DNA of 64,000 nucleotides from the NCBI GenBank assembly GCA_051881775.1, contig JBJEQN010000016.1, positions 1 through 64,000 of the forward strand, read 5' to 3'. This DNA comes from UMGS363 sp051881775. GTDB taxonomy: Bacteria; Bacillota; Clostridia; Oscillospirales; Ruminococcaceae. Shown here in pieces: positions 9,439 to 17,652 of this stretch; position 1 is the first letter of the stretch, and each line of letters begins with the position of its first letter. A program made the position numbers and the translations under genes. The notes under the pieces are model-generated. The model saw nothing but the letters and a program-made list of their open reading frames with translations, was not told the origin of the DNA and searched no databases.

Positions 9439-10917
9439 TTAAAGTTTTGCGGCTTCTTTTACCGCATTTATAACTGCCAGAGCCTTGTTTCGTGTCTCTT
9501 CGTATTCCTTTTCGGGAATGCTGTCGTAAACAATTCCTGCCCCTGCCTGAACGTAAGCCTTGTCGTTCTTGAAAAGCACCGTTCTTATGGCAATGCAGGT
9601 GTCAATGTTTCCGCTGAAGGAAAGATAACCAACCGTTCCGCCGTAAAGACCTCTCTTTTTGTTTTCAAGGTCGTCTATTATCTGCATAGCCCTTACCTTT
9701 GGAGCGCCTGAAAGGGTGCCTGCAGGAAGTACCGACATAAGAGCGCTGACAGCCGTTTTATCTTCGGCAAGCTCGCCCTGTACATCGGAAACAAGGTGCA
9801 TTACCTTGGAGTAACGTTCTACCCTCATAAAGTCGGTAACATTTACCGTACCCAGCTTGCAGACCCTTCCTATGTCGTTTCTTCCAAGGTCAACAAGCAT
9901 TGTGTGTTCCGCTCTTTCCTTGGGGTCGTTAACAAGCAGCTTTTCGTATTCTGCGTCCTGTTCTTCCGTCTTTCCTCTGGGCATTGTTCCTGCAATGGGC
10001 TTTGTTACAACGATACCGTCTGTAACGCTTACAAGCATTTCGGGAGAAGCACCTGCGAAGCAGTAATCCTTGTGGTCGAAGAAATAAAGGTACGGTGAAG
10101 GATTGGTGGAACGGAGCATACGGTAAACATCAAAGGGCTTAGGCGGATTGTCTATTTCAAAACGCTGGGAAAGAACTACCTGGCTGATGTCGCCGTTCTT
10201 GATGTGTTCCTTTGCCTTTTCAACAATGCCCATGTATTCTTCCTTGGTGAAGTTGGAGCGGACATCTATTTCTGCTGCTTCTTCATCGGGATTTGAACCT
10301 GCGGGAAGGGGAGGACAGCTGATAAGAATATCTGCTATTTCGTGAGCCTTTGCATAACATTCGTCATAGCGGACGTCAACGTTTTCTCCTGCGTTTATGT
10401 TGAGGATTATGATCGCCTTGTTGGAAAGATGGTCGTAAGCAACTATCTCGTCATAAAGGAACATATTTGAATCGGGCATTTTAAGGTCGTCCTCGGGAAT
10501 ATCCGTCAGCTTTGTTTCAAAGCTTCTTACCGTGTCATATCCGAAATAGCCGATAAGTCCGCCTGTCAGCTTGGGTCTGTTGGGGAAAACAGGGGAGGTG
10601 TGTTCGGAGAGAATGCTGTTGTAAAGAGCGATCGGGTCGGGGCAGTCACGCTTTTCCGAAACGCCGTTTGTGATTATCTCCGCCTTGCCTGCAAAGATCT
10701 TTACTTCTGTCTTGGGTTCTATTCCAATAAAGGAGTAGCGTCCCCACTGTTCCGAGTTGTCAACGCTTTCAAGAATGAAGCAATTGTCGAACTTTTCTTT
10801 AAGCCCGGAATAAAGCCTTACGGGAGTGCAGCTGTCGATAAGCGTTTCGTAAAACACCGGTACTGTTTTGTAATCGCCAAGCAGCTTCTTGACTTCTTCT
10901 TTTGATGGAAACAACAT
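9439..10917 (-). CDS. trpE: Anthranilate synthase component I
   Basis: TrpE converts chorismate and ammonia to anthranilate, committing chorismate to tryptophan. The 492 residues are normal. The N-terminal tryptophan feedback site is visible as LES (49-51) followed by GRYSF (59-63). The C-terminal chorismate-binding core carries PAGTLSGAPKVRAM and RGLYGGTVGY. It is the first gene of the operon, directly downstream of a T-box leader, so it should be controlled by tRNA-Trp charging as well as by tryptophan feedback. Confidence 0.97.
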   Translation of the reverse strand: MLFPSKEEVKKLLGDYKTVPVFYETLIDSCTPVRLYSGLKEKFDNCFILESVDNSEQWGRYSFIGIEPKTEVKIFAGKAEIITNGVSEKRDCPDPIALYNSILSEHTSPVFPNRPKLTGGLIGYFGYDTVRSFETKLTDIPEDDLKMPDSNMFLYDEIVAYDHLSNKAIIILNINAGENVDVRYDECYAKAHEIADILISCPPLPAGSNPDEEAAEIDVRSNFTKEEYMGIVEKAKEHIKNGDISQVVLSQRFEIDNPPKPFDVYRMLRSTNPSPYLYFFDHKDYCFAGASPEMLVSVTDGIVVTKPIAGTMPRGKTEEQDAEYEKLLVNDPKERAEHTMLVDLGRNDIGRVCKLGTVNVTDFMRVERYSKVMHLVSDVQGELAEDKTAVSALMSVLPAGTLSGAPKVRAMQIIDDLENKKRGLYGGTVGYLSFSGNIDTCIAIRTVLFKNDKAYVQAGAGIVYDSIPEKEYEETRNKALAVINAVKEAAKL

Positions 10918-10962
10918 AGATCATCAACCTTTCCTATTTCAACTTTCCTCATTCCACTTTAT

Positions 10963-11023
10963 AAAAAAGAGGTTTATCCTCCTATGTTCCGGAAAAAATC
11001 CGAAACATGGGACGATAAACCTC
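10963..11023 (-). terminator. T-box attenuator terminator before trpE
   Basis: On the minus strand GAGGTTTATC (from 11023) pairs with GATAAACCTC (ending 10969). An inner stem closes on ATGTTTCGG/CCGGAACAT, and six T follow at 10968-10963. The 5' arm overlaps the end of the T-box motif, as expected for mutually exclusive terminator and antiterminator folds. Confidence 0.9.
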
Positions 11024-11318
11024 GTGGTGCCACCCAATTTCACGGCGCAGAAATAAAAAACTGCAAACCGCCTCTTGGATACTGATACGGTTCACAGCAA
11101 TAAACTTAAACATAGCTTCAAGTACGCCGCAGCCGCATAAATACCCTATCCACTAACGCAGGAAACTCGGCTCGGGCTAATTAGCATTACTGTTCACCCT
11201 CGCTTCTCGCAAACCCATTCACAGCCATCGTTAAGTCCTGCTCACACCCACCGCAGGCTCTCTGTACTCCGTCTTAACTGCTACTTGCTTTTGTTCAAAG
11301 AATTTAGTGTATTAAATT
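10963..11318 (-). promoter_or_regulatory. T-box leader (tRNA-Trp sensing) of the trp operon
   Basis: The T-box core GGGTGGCACCACG is at 11036-11024 on the minus strand. Its UGGC bulge would pair with a GCCA acceptor end, and bacterial tRNA-Trp has discriminator G. Upstream lie Stem I landmarks: the AGTA of the specifier-loop region, AGAGAGCC and the GGTGGGTGTGAGC distal loop. A TGG at 11217-11215 sits at the expected specifier position (GAATGG). The presence of a T-box is near certain; the exact specifier position is inferred. Confidence 0.93.
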
Positions 11319-11324
11319 GATTAT

Positions 11325-11353
11325 ATTATATATCCCCGATTTGGATTTGTCAA
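11325..11353 (-). promoter_or_regulatory. Sigma-A promoter of the trp operon
   Basis: On the minus strand TTGACA (11353-11348), a 17-bp spacer and TATAAT (11330-11325) form a perfect consensus. The predicted start is near 11318, giving a leader of about 400 nt before trpE. Confidence 0.93.
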
Positions 11354-11382
11354 GTATTTTTTCAAATTTTTTGCCCAAATTT

Positions 11383-12045
11383 TTATTTTATGGAGATTTT
11401 TCCCGTTTTTTCAACTTTTTTAATGCTTCCGTCAAAGTAATCATAACCGCTTACAGTTCCCAGAAGTCTGACGTAACGGCTGAGAGAATCGGTATCAACG
11501 ATAAATTCGATAACGTTTGCCGAATAAAAGCTGCCCGAGCGGTCATAAACGGGAGTGTACATATTTTTGCTGTCGGTATGGATGTCCTGCTTAATATCGC
11601 CTATCATTATATTAAAGGAATTGCCATTTTCAAGGGTTACTCTGAAAGTATCGCCAACCGAATCGGAGTAGTACGTTCCCATTGCCGCAAGATAGTAATC
11701 TCCGTATCTTCGCAGCCCAAGACCGTCTGTTGCTGCACACTGCTGGAGCCTGTACTGGTCCGTGGTGGTGTCGGTAATGCTGCGGTAATCCATATACGCT
11801 TTAAAAGAGGTGTCGCAGTTGGGAACTTCCATGTTGGTTTTCATCTTTTGGCGCAGTATTGTGTAAGGTGTGCTGCGGAAATGCTTTTTGGCAGCTTCGT
11901 ATTTTGTGTGTCCGCCTGCATATGAGACAGGGAAAGTGCTGTTCAGACCATCCGAAACGATAAGATTTCCGCTTTTCTCCGAAATGACCGATGAAAAACA
12001 AACTGCGGTAACTATTAATGCCGATATTATCTTTTTTATGCTCAT
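11383..12045 (-). CDS. Exported protein of unknown function
   Basis: The start is placed at ATG 12045 rather than 12093 because a GGAAGG SD precedes it and the protein then opens with a signal peptide: MSIKK, a hydrophobic stretch of about 14 residues, and a likely cleavage near residue 20-25. The mature part (about 195 residues) has a C-terminal domain with LGLRRYGDYYLAAMGTYY, GDTFRVTLENG and NVIEFIVDT. The pattern of short strands around Gly-Asp resembles small beta-barrel domains in Firmicutes cell-wall-associated proteins, but I cannot name the family. It lies just upstream of, and on the same strand as, the trp promoter with no clear terminator between them. It is divergent from the SGNH-like gene. 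Confidence 0.75.
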   Translation of the reverse strand: MSIKKIISALIVTAVCFSSVISEKSGNLIVSDGLNSTFPVSYAGGHTKYEAAKKHFRSTPYTILRQKMKTNMEVPNCDTSFKAYMDYRSITDTTTDQYRLQQCAATDGLGLRRYGDYYLAAMGTYYSDSVGDTFRVTLENGNSFNIMIGDIKQDIHTDSKNMYTPVYDRSGSFYSANVIEFIVDTDSLSRYVRLLGTVSGYDYFDGSIKKVEKTGKISIK

Positions 12046-12488
12046 TTCTTTTTCCTTCCTGTTTTTGACTATGCTGATATTATTAAATAACATTTGCTGT
12101 AATTATATTTGTCATAAACAGGTAAGATATAATCATTCCTGAATAATTTTTTCGGGATTTTTTATTTTTGACAGGTAATATTATCGTGCTTTTTGACGAT
12201 AAAAGTCGTTTTCGGTAAAAATCGCAGCAAAAAAGTTTTGACTATATTAAAATTAAATAACAGCAAAAATTTTAATAATGCAGAAAAACGCCGTGTTTTC
12301 TTGTGCGTAATGACGTTTCTTAAAAAATTATAAATATTAGCGCAAAGTTATTGCAAATCTTAATAAAATGTAGTATAATCTTAATAAACAATTTGTAAAT
12401 ATTGTATATAGTCGAATCTTACGGATTTTTAGGATATTCAGCAAATCAGGGAGGAGGTCTGCTTCCGCAGCGGAGGCATGATAAGTTT
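12046..12488. other. AT-rich divergent intergenic region
   Basis: About 440 bp lie between the divergent exported-protein and SGNH-like genes. It is very AT-rich. It contains the plus-strand promoter at 12351-12379 and a 7-bp dyad TTATCGT/ACGATAA at about 12182-12203. No convincing minus-strand promoter or RNA gene was seen. Confidence 0.6.
12351..12379 (+). promoter_or_regulatory. Sigma-A promoter for the SGNH-like gene
   Basis: TTGCAA (12351-12356), a 17-bp spacer and TATAAT (12374-12379). The leader before ATG 12489 would be about 100 nt. Confidence 0.65.
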
Positions 12489-13262
12489 ATGCAGGTACAT
12501 CAGGAAAAGAAAACTGCAAAATTCAGAATATCATTTATCTTTCTTTTTATATTCGCCAGCTTTGCGGCCTGCTTTGCACTTTATATGCGCAGCGATTCCG
12601 ATGGCGCAGTCCCTTCTGTGAAAACCGTGGAAGAGGAGGAAGAAGCTGCCTCGGGTGAAAGCTATGAGGCTGACGGCTCGGCTGCAAAGAGTGTTGTAAA
12701 CCCCGTGCCGTCGGGAAAAAAAGCAGACGAAACATACTTCGACAGCGCAGCATTCATCGTAATGAACCAGCTGAACGGACTGGCCGATTATAAGGTCGTT
12801 CCCAAAGAAAATATGCTGTCAGGGGACTTCCTGCTTGAAGAACTGAGCACGGAAACAGAGAGCTTTATCAACGGAAACAGCTTTTACAATTACTATATTA
12901 TGGCAGGAATAAACGACCTGGACAACACCGCAGCAGGTCTTGACGGTCTGAAACGTCTGACCGATGCCATTGCCGAAAAAGATCCGGATGCAGGAGTTTA
13001 TATCCTTTCGCTTATGCCCGTAACGGCAAAGTCCGAAAACGACAGCGTTTCTAATGTGAAAATCAGCGCTTTTAATTCGGAACTGCTTAAATTTGCCAAC
13101 GAAAACGGGGTGCATTACCTTGACCTTAATACCTATTTTGTTGGAAACGACGGCAAACTGCCCGAAACAAAGACAGAAAGCGTTGGCAACAGGCTTAAAA
13201 TAGATGTATACCTTGAAATAGGCAATTATCTGCTTACCCATATTGCGGATAAAAAATCGTAA
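12489..13262 (+). CDS. Membrane-anchored SGNH/GDSL-fold protein lacking catalytic residues
   Basis: I place the start at ATG 12489, after a GGAGG SD (12-nt spacing); a TTG at 12402 in frame is possible but has no SD. The 257-residue product has an N-terminal membrane segment (about 14-32), an acidic low-complexity linker (35-78) and a domain with the layout of SGNH hydrolases. FDSAAFI (84-90) matches the strand before the nucleophile, and AGINDL (139-144) matches block III. However, the GDS nucleophile position reads VMN (91-93), and the C-terminal Asp-x-x-His region reads GNRLKIDV (233-240) with no His. It is therefore probably non-catalytic, perhaps a binding or scaffolding protein outside the membrane. 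The fold assignment is by motif comparison only. Confidence 0.7.
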   Translation: MQVHQEKKTAKFRISFIFLFIFASFAACFALYMRSDSDGAVPSVKTVEEEEEAASGESYEADGSAAKSVVNPVPSGKKADETYFDSAAFIVMNQLNGLADYKVVPKENMLSGDFLLEELSTETESFINGNSFYNYYIMAGINDLDNTAAGLDGLKRLTDAIAEKDPDAGVYILSLMPVTAKSENDSVSNVKISAFNSELLKFANENGVHYLDLNTYFVGNDGKLPETKTESVGNRLKIDVYLEIGNYLLTHIADKKS

Positions 13263-13298
13263 AAATGATAAATAAACGGAAAAATTTTTGTTCGGCAC

Positions 13299-13327
13299 TT
13301 TACATATTCAATAAAATATAGTAAAAT
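13299..13327 (+). promoter_or_regulatory. Sigma-A promoter for pyrH
   Basis: TTTACA (13299-13304), a 17-bp spacer and TAAAAT (13322-13327), 45 bp before the pyrH start. Confidence 0.6.
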
Positions 13328-13371
13328 AAAAAAGATACAGGTCTTATTAATGGCGTAAAGGAGAATTGTAT

Positions 13372-14091
13372 ATGTCTGACGAACCAAAGTATAAAAGAGT
13401 CCTGCTTAAACTCAGCGGAGAGGCTCTTGCGGGAGATAAAAAGATGGGACTTGATTATGCCACGATCACTCCTATCTGCGAAAGTATAAAAAAATGTGCG
13501 GATGCCGGAGTTGAAATAGGCATTGTCGTAGGCGGCGGAAACTTCTGGAGAGGCCGTTCAAGCGGAGCAATGGACAGAACAAGAGCCGACCATATCGGTA
13601 TGCTTGCCACAACTATGAACGCTCTTGCTGTAGCCGATGTGCTGGAATCCCTTGGAACGGACGTAAGAGTGCAGACGGCTATCGCAATGCATCAGGTAGC
13701 GGAACCCTATGTCCGCAATAAGGCTGTGCGACACCTTGAAAAGGGCAGGATAGTTATTTTCGGCTGCGGAACGGGAAATCCCTTCTTTTCCACAGATACG
13801 GCTTCGACACTGAGAGCTGCCGAGATAGGAGCCGATATTGTACTTAAGGCCACAATGGTTGACGGTGTTTACGATAAAGACCCCAACAAATATCCCGATG
13901 CAGTTAAGTATGACGAACTCAGCTTCAACGATATCCTTGTAAAAAATCTTGCTGTAATGGACAGCACAGCCGCTTCCATGTGCAAGGACAACAATATTCC
14001 AATTATTGTGTTCGATCTTAGCCGCCCCGACAATATTTATGACGCCTGCATGGGCAAAAAGGTCGGAACTATCGTTATTGACAGAAAGTAA
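13372..14091 (+). CDS. pyrH: UMP kinase
   Basis: PyrH phosphorylates UMP to UDP and is the hexameric bacterial enzyme of the amino-acid-kinase fold. I choose ATG 13372, not the TTG at 13366, because the AAAGGAG SD then has 8-nt spacing; the product is 239 residues. The motifs LLKLSGEAL near the N-terminus, GGGNFWRG, and DPNKYPDA with its surrounding DGVYDKDP loop are intact. It heads the cluster pyrH-frr-uppS-cdsA-dxr-rseP-ispG-polC. The rpsB-tsf pair that often precedes pyrH is absent here. Confidence 0.97.
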   Translation: MSDEPKYKRVLLKLSGEALAGDKKMGLDYATITPICESIKKCADAGVEIGIVVGGGNFWRGRSSGAMDRTRADHIGMLATTMNALAVADVLESLGTDVRVQTAIAMHQVAEPYVRNKAVRHLEKGRIVIFGCGTGNPFFSTDTASTLRAAEIGADIVLKATMVDGVYDKDPNKYPDAVKYDELSFNDILVKNLAVMDSTAASMCKDNNIPIIVFDLSRPDNIYDACMGKKVGTIVIDRK

Positions 14092-14173
14092 ACTTTTTAT
14101 TCCGCTGCGATTTACGGCAAAGGCAGCCGGAAATTAAATAAAAAACATTTTATGCCGTGAAAAGGAGTATATT

Positions 14174-14728
14174 ATGAACGAACAGGTTAAAACAGCCCAG
14201 GAAAAAATGGAAAAATGCTTGAAGAGCCTCGAACATGAGCTTTCTACCGTAAGAGCCGGCAGAGCAAATCCCGGCGTGCTTGACAAGGTCGTTGTAGATT
14301 ATTACGGAACTCCCACTCCTGTACAGCAGATGGCTGCAATTTCCGTTTCAGAAGCAAGAACTCTTGTTATCCAGCCTTGGGACGCTACTCAGCTCAAAGC
14401 TATCGAAAAGGCTATCCTTAATTCCGATATAGGCATCACACCCACAAACGATGGCAAAGTCCTCAGACTTTCCTTCCCTCAGCCTACCGAGGAACGCCGC
14501 AAGGAGCTTGTTAAGCAGATAAAGAAGTACGGCGAAGAAGCTAAGGTAACTGTAAGAAACATCAGACGTGACACTCTTGATAAGCTGAAGACCATGAAGA
14601 AAAACAGCGAGATCACCGAGGACGATATGAAAGATATCGAAAAGGATATTCAGAAGGTAACCGATAAGTTCTGCGACAATGTTGACGCAACTATTGCAGA
14701 CAAAGAAAAGGAAATCATGTCTATATAA
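14174..14728 (+). CDS. frr: Ribosome recycling factor
   Basis: RRF acts with EF-G to split post-termination ribosomes. The 184 residues match the family. The helical-bundle domain contains STVRAGRANPGVLD and the C-terminal helix VRNIRRDTLDKLK. It has an AAAGGAG SD and lies 82 bp after pyrH. Its stop overlaps the uppS start by one base (TAATG), a coupled arrangement. Confidence 0.98.
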   Translation: MNEQVKTAQEKMEKCLKSLEHELSTVRAGRANPGVLDKVVVDYYGTPTPVQQMAAISVSEARTLVIQPWDATQLKAIEKAILNSDIGITPTNDGKVLRLSFPQPTEERRKELVKQIKKYGEEAKVTVRNIRRDTLDKLKTMKKNSEITEDDMKDIEKDIQKVTDKFCDNVDATIADKEKEIMSI

Positions 14729-15438
14729 TGAGTGCGGATAAAAACATACTTCCCGTTCATATAGGCTTTATTATGGACGGCAACGGCAGATGGGCAGAGA
14801 AAAAAGGTCTGCCCAGAACTGCCGGTCACGCAGAGGGTGCAAGAGCGTTCCGCCGTATAGCACGTTACTGCAAGAAGCTCGGTATAAAAAACATTACTTT
14901 CTACGCCTTTTCCACCGAAAACTGGAAACGTCCCCGTGAAGAGGTGGACGCCATAATGTCGCTGTTTATGCAGTACCTTGACGAGGCGGAGGATTTTGCC
15001 AAGGACAATACACGGCTTATTTTCCTTGGAGACAAGTCACCCTTTGATGCGAAAATGCGTGAGAGAATGATATACCTTGAAAAGGCTTCGGAAAATTTCG
15101 ACGAAATGACCCTTGCTGTTGCGATGAATTACGGCGGCAGAGATGACATTGTACATTCTGTAAAAAGAATTGCCGGACTTGTAAAAAACGGCGATATTTC
15201 TTTGTCGGACATTGATGAAAGCCTTGTTTCAAGCCTGCTTTATACGGGAACTATGCCCGATGTCGATCTTCTTATAAGACCGGGCGGAGAAAAAAGAATT
15301 TCCAATTTCCTTATATGGCAGTCGTCTTATGCCGAATTTTATTTTACCGATGTTCTTTGGCCGGATTTTTCTGCAGGAGAACTGGACAAAGCCTTGAAGG
15401 AATTTTCATCAAGGTCAAGAAGGTTCGGCGGAGTATAA
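14728..15438 (+). CDS. uppS: Isoprenyl (undecaprenyl) diphosphate synthase
   Basis: This cis-prenyltransferase extends farnesyl diphosphate with IPP to give the undecaprenyl carrier used in wall synthesis. The 236 residues carry the catalytic Asp17 in FIMDGNGRWA and the IPP-binding region ending in GEKRISNFLIWQ. The usual RTSGE is RPGGE here, a small variation. It is translationally coupled to frr and followed by cdsA, the common order in Firmicutes. Confidence 0.96.
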   Translation: MSADKNILPVHIGFIMDGNGRWAEKKGLPRTAGHAEGARAFRRIARYCKKLGIKNITFYAFSTENWKRPREEVDAIMSLFMQYLDEAEDFAKDNTRLIFLGDKSPFDAKMRERMIYLEKASENFDEMTLAVAMNYGGRDDIVHSVKRIAGLVKNGDISLSDIDESLVSSLLYTGTMPDVDLLIRPGGEKRISNFLIWQSSYAEFYFTDVLWPDFSAGELDKALKEFSSRSRRFGGV

Positions 15439-15577
15439 TCTCCACTTCCTTATCTTCGGAAGGACACTTTTGTATAATTTTGTAAATTCTGCACTATACT
15501 GTAAAGTGACGGTCAATATTGATTTGTTATGCGGAGCTGTGTTTGTTCGGCTTCATTAAAACGGGAGAATAAATTGT

Positions 15578-16408
15578 ATGCTGACACGAATTTTAACGGC
15601 AATTGTAGGAATAACTATTGGCGTAATTGTCATTATTCTTTCAGACACGGTGGTTTTTGATATAGCCATTTCTGTATTGACGGTGGGCATCATTTATGAG
15701 TTGCTGTCCAACTGCAAATGTCTGCAATATAAGATACACAGCGCCGTATGTTTCATTTTTGCGGCGGCGCTTCCGTTTCTGACTCATTACTGCAGCCAGA
15801 GCGTTATCTATATTTTTTCTGCGCTTTGTATTCTTGCTATGATGACAGGATATATCTTTTATCATAAGCAGCTCAACTTTGACAAGCTGTGCTTTATGAT
15901 AGCTTCAACGATACTTTCGTCAATGGCGATGTGCTGTATGGTAAGATTAAAGAATATGGACAGCGTTCACGGAAAGTTTTTTGTTGTGATATGTCTTGCG
16001 GCTGCATGGCTCAGCGACGGCGCAGCTTATTTCGTGGGAACGTTTTTGGGCAAGCATAAGCTTTGTCCCGAGATCTCCCCGAAAAAGACTGTAGAGGGCG
16101 CAGTCGGGGGAGTAGTGGGAGGCACCCTTATTCTTCTGGTTTTTGTTGTAGTATATCAGCTTATTATGAAATACAACGGTCACGGATTTGATATAAACTA
16201 TATTTGGGTGATATGTGTTGGTTTAATAAGCGGAATACTCAGCATTATCGGCGACCTGTCCGCTTCGCTCATAAAGCGGCAGAACAATATCAAGGATTTC
16301 GGAAAGATAATGCCGGGTCACGGCGGTGTGCTTGACCGTTTTGACAGCGTACTTTTTGTGGCGCCGTTTATGGCATTGACCTTTGAATATGTTAAGATGT
16401 TTAACTGA
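15578..16408 (+). CDS. cdsA: Phosphatidate cytidylyltransferase (CDP-diglyceride synthase)
   Basis: CdsA makes CDP-diacylglycerol from phosphatidic acid and CTP, the branch point for phospholipid synthesis. The 276-residue polytopic membrane protein has about seven to eight hydrophobic segments. The C-terminal signature SASLIKRQNNIKDFGKIMPG with the following HGG is complete. A gap of 139 bp after uppS holds no clear promoter or RNA. Confidence 0.96.
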   Translation: MLTRILTAIVGITIGVIVIILSDTVVFDIAISVLTVGIIYELLSNCKCLQYKIHSAVCFIFAAALPFLTHYCSQSVIYIFSALCILAMMTGYIFYHKQLNFDKLCFMIASTILSSMAMCCMVRLKNMDSVHGKFFVVICLAAAWLSDGAAYFVGTFLGKHKLCPEISPKKTVEGAVGGVVGGTLILLVFVVVYQLIMKYNGHGFDINYIWVICVGLISGILSIIGDLSASLIKRQNNIKDFGKIMPGHGGVLDRFDSVLFVAPFMALTFEYVKMFN

Positions 16409-16409
16409 T

Positions 16410-16442
16410 TATCGGGGTATGCATTATGTGCATACCCTGATA
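16410..16442 (+). other. Hairpin after cdsA
   Basis: A 14-bp stem (16410-16423 with 16429-16442, one wobble) around a 5-nt loop starts two bases after the cdsA stop. The downstream sequence is only weakly T-rich, so it may be a weak terminator or an RNA-processing or stability element between cdsA and dxr. Confidence 0.6.
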
Positions 16443-16507
16443 TTAATTTGAAAATATAACTGCGTTATTGCTGTAAAGTTATATCGCTTTATATATGGAG
16501 GCGGCAG

Positions 16508-17647
16508 ATGAAAACAATTTCTTTGATAGGTTCCACAGGTTCTATCGGTACTCAGACATTAGACGTATGCCGCAAGCATAATATTAAAGTAAAGGCTCTG
16601 GCGGCAAAAAGCAATGTAAAGCTGCTGGCTGAACAGGCGCATGAGTTTTCGGCAGAGTATGTCTGCATTTATGACGAGGACAAATACCATGAGCTTAAAA
16701 CTCTTATGTCCGATACGAGCGCAGAGATAGACTGCGGTATGGACGGTTTGTGTAAAGCTGCACAGCTTGACGGTATAGACTTGTTTGTAAATTCCGTTGT
16801 TGGAATGGTAGGTCTGCTTCCTACGCTGAAAGCCGTTGAAGCAGGGAATGACGTTGCTCTTGCAAATAAGGAAACACTTGTTGCCGGCGGAGCACTTGTA
16901 ATGAAAGCCGCACGGGATAAAAATGTGAATATCTATCCCATTGACAGCGAACATTCGGCTATTTTCCAATGCTTGCAGGGAAACAGCAGAAAACAGCTCA
17001 GAAAGATCATTCTTACAGCTTCCGGGGGACCTTTTTTCGGGAAAACAAAGGCGGAACTGCAGAATGTAACGGTGGAGCAGGCGCTTGCTCACCCCAACTG
17101 GAGCATGGGAAGCAAAATAACGATAGATTCCGCCACCCTTATGAACAAGGGCTTGGAATTTATAGAGGCAAAATGGCTTTTTGACGTTTCTCCCGATAAT
17201 ATCGAAATAGTTGTTAACAGGGAAAGCGTTTTACATTCGGCTGTGGAGTATGACGATTATTCGGTCATTGCCCAGCTTGGTACGCCGGATATGAAGATAC
17301 CCATTCAGTATGCGCTTTTGTATCCGCAGCGCTTTGAGTGTGATGTAAAGCCTTTGTCCTTAACAGATTACGGAACTCTTACGTTTTATAAGCCCGATTT
17401 TGAGACCTTTGACTGCCTTTCCTCTTGTATCGAAGCCATAAAAAGAGGGGGAGCATATCCCTGCATTGTCAACGGGGTAAACGAGGAAGCGGTGAGATTG
17501 TTCCTTGAAAGGAAGATACCGTTCCTTAAAATAGGGGAGCTTGTAAAGGAGTCGCTGTCGCACTTCAAGCCGTTGGAAGTGAATACATATTCCGATGTTA
17601 CGGATGCGGATAAAGCGGCGAGAGAGTTTGTTCTTAGGAGAGTATAG
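16508..17647 (+). CDS. dxr: 1-deoxy-D-xylulose 5-phosphate reductoisomerase
   Basis: Dxr converts DXP to 2-C-methyl-D-erythritol 4-phosphate with NADPH, the committed step of the non-mevalonate isoprenoid pathway and the fosmidomycin target. The 379 residues hold the NADPH motif GSTGSIG (8-14), ANKETLV (119-125), and the metal-binding Asp146 and Glu148 (IDSEHSAIF). A strong GGAGG SD precedes ATG 16508. It lies 5 bp before rseP, the usual partner. Confidence 0.98.
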   Translation: MKTISLIGSTGSIGTQTLDVCRKHNIKVKALAAKSNVKLLAEQAHEFSAEYVCIYDEDKYHELKTLMSDTSAEIDCGMDGLCKAAQLDGIDLFVNSVVGMVGLLPTLKAVEAGNDVALANKETLVAGGALVMKAARDKNVNIYPIDSEHSAIFQCLQGNSRKQLRKIILTASGGPFFGKTKAELQNVTVEQALAHPNWSMGSKITIDSATLMNKGLEFIEAKWLFDVSPDNIEIVVNRESVLHSAVEYDDYSVIAQLGTPDMKIPIQYALLYPQRFECDVKPLSLTDYGTLTFYKPDFETFDCLSSCIEAIKRGGAYPCIVNGVNEEAVRLFLERKIPFLKIGELVKESLSHFKPLEVNTYSDVTDADKAAREFVLRRV

Positions 17648-17652
17648 ACCCG

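Noticed and set aside
12402..12488. TTG 12402 as start of the SGNH-like protein
   Set aside because: It lacks an SD, and the ATG at 12489 follows GGAGG and gives a normal N-terminal membrane anchor.
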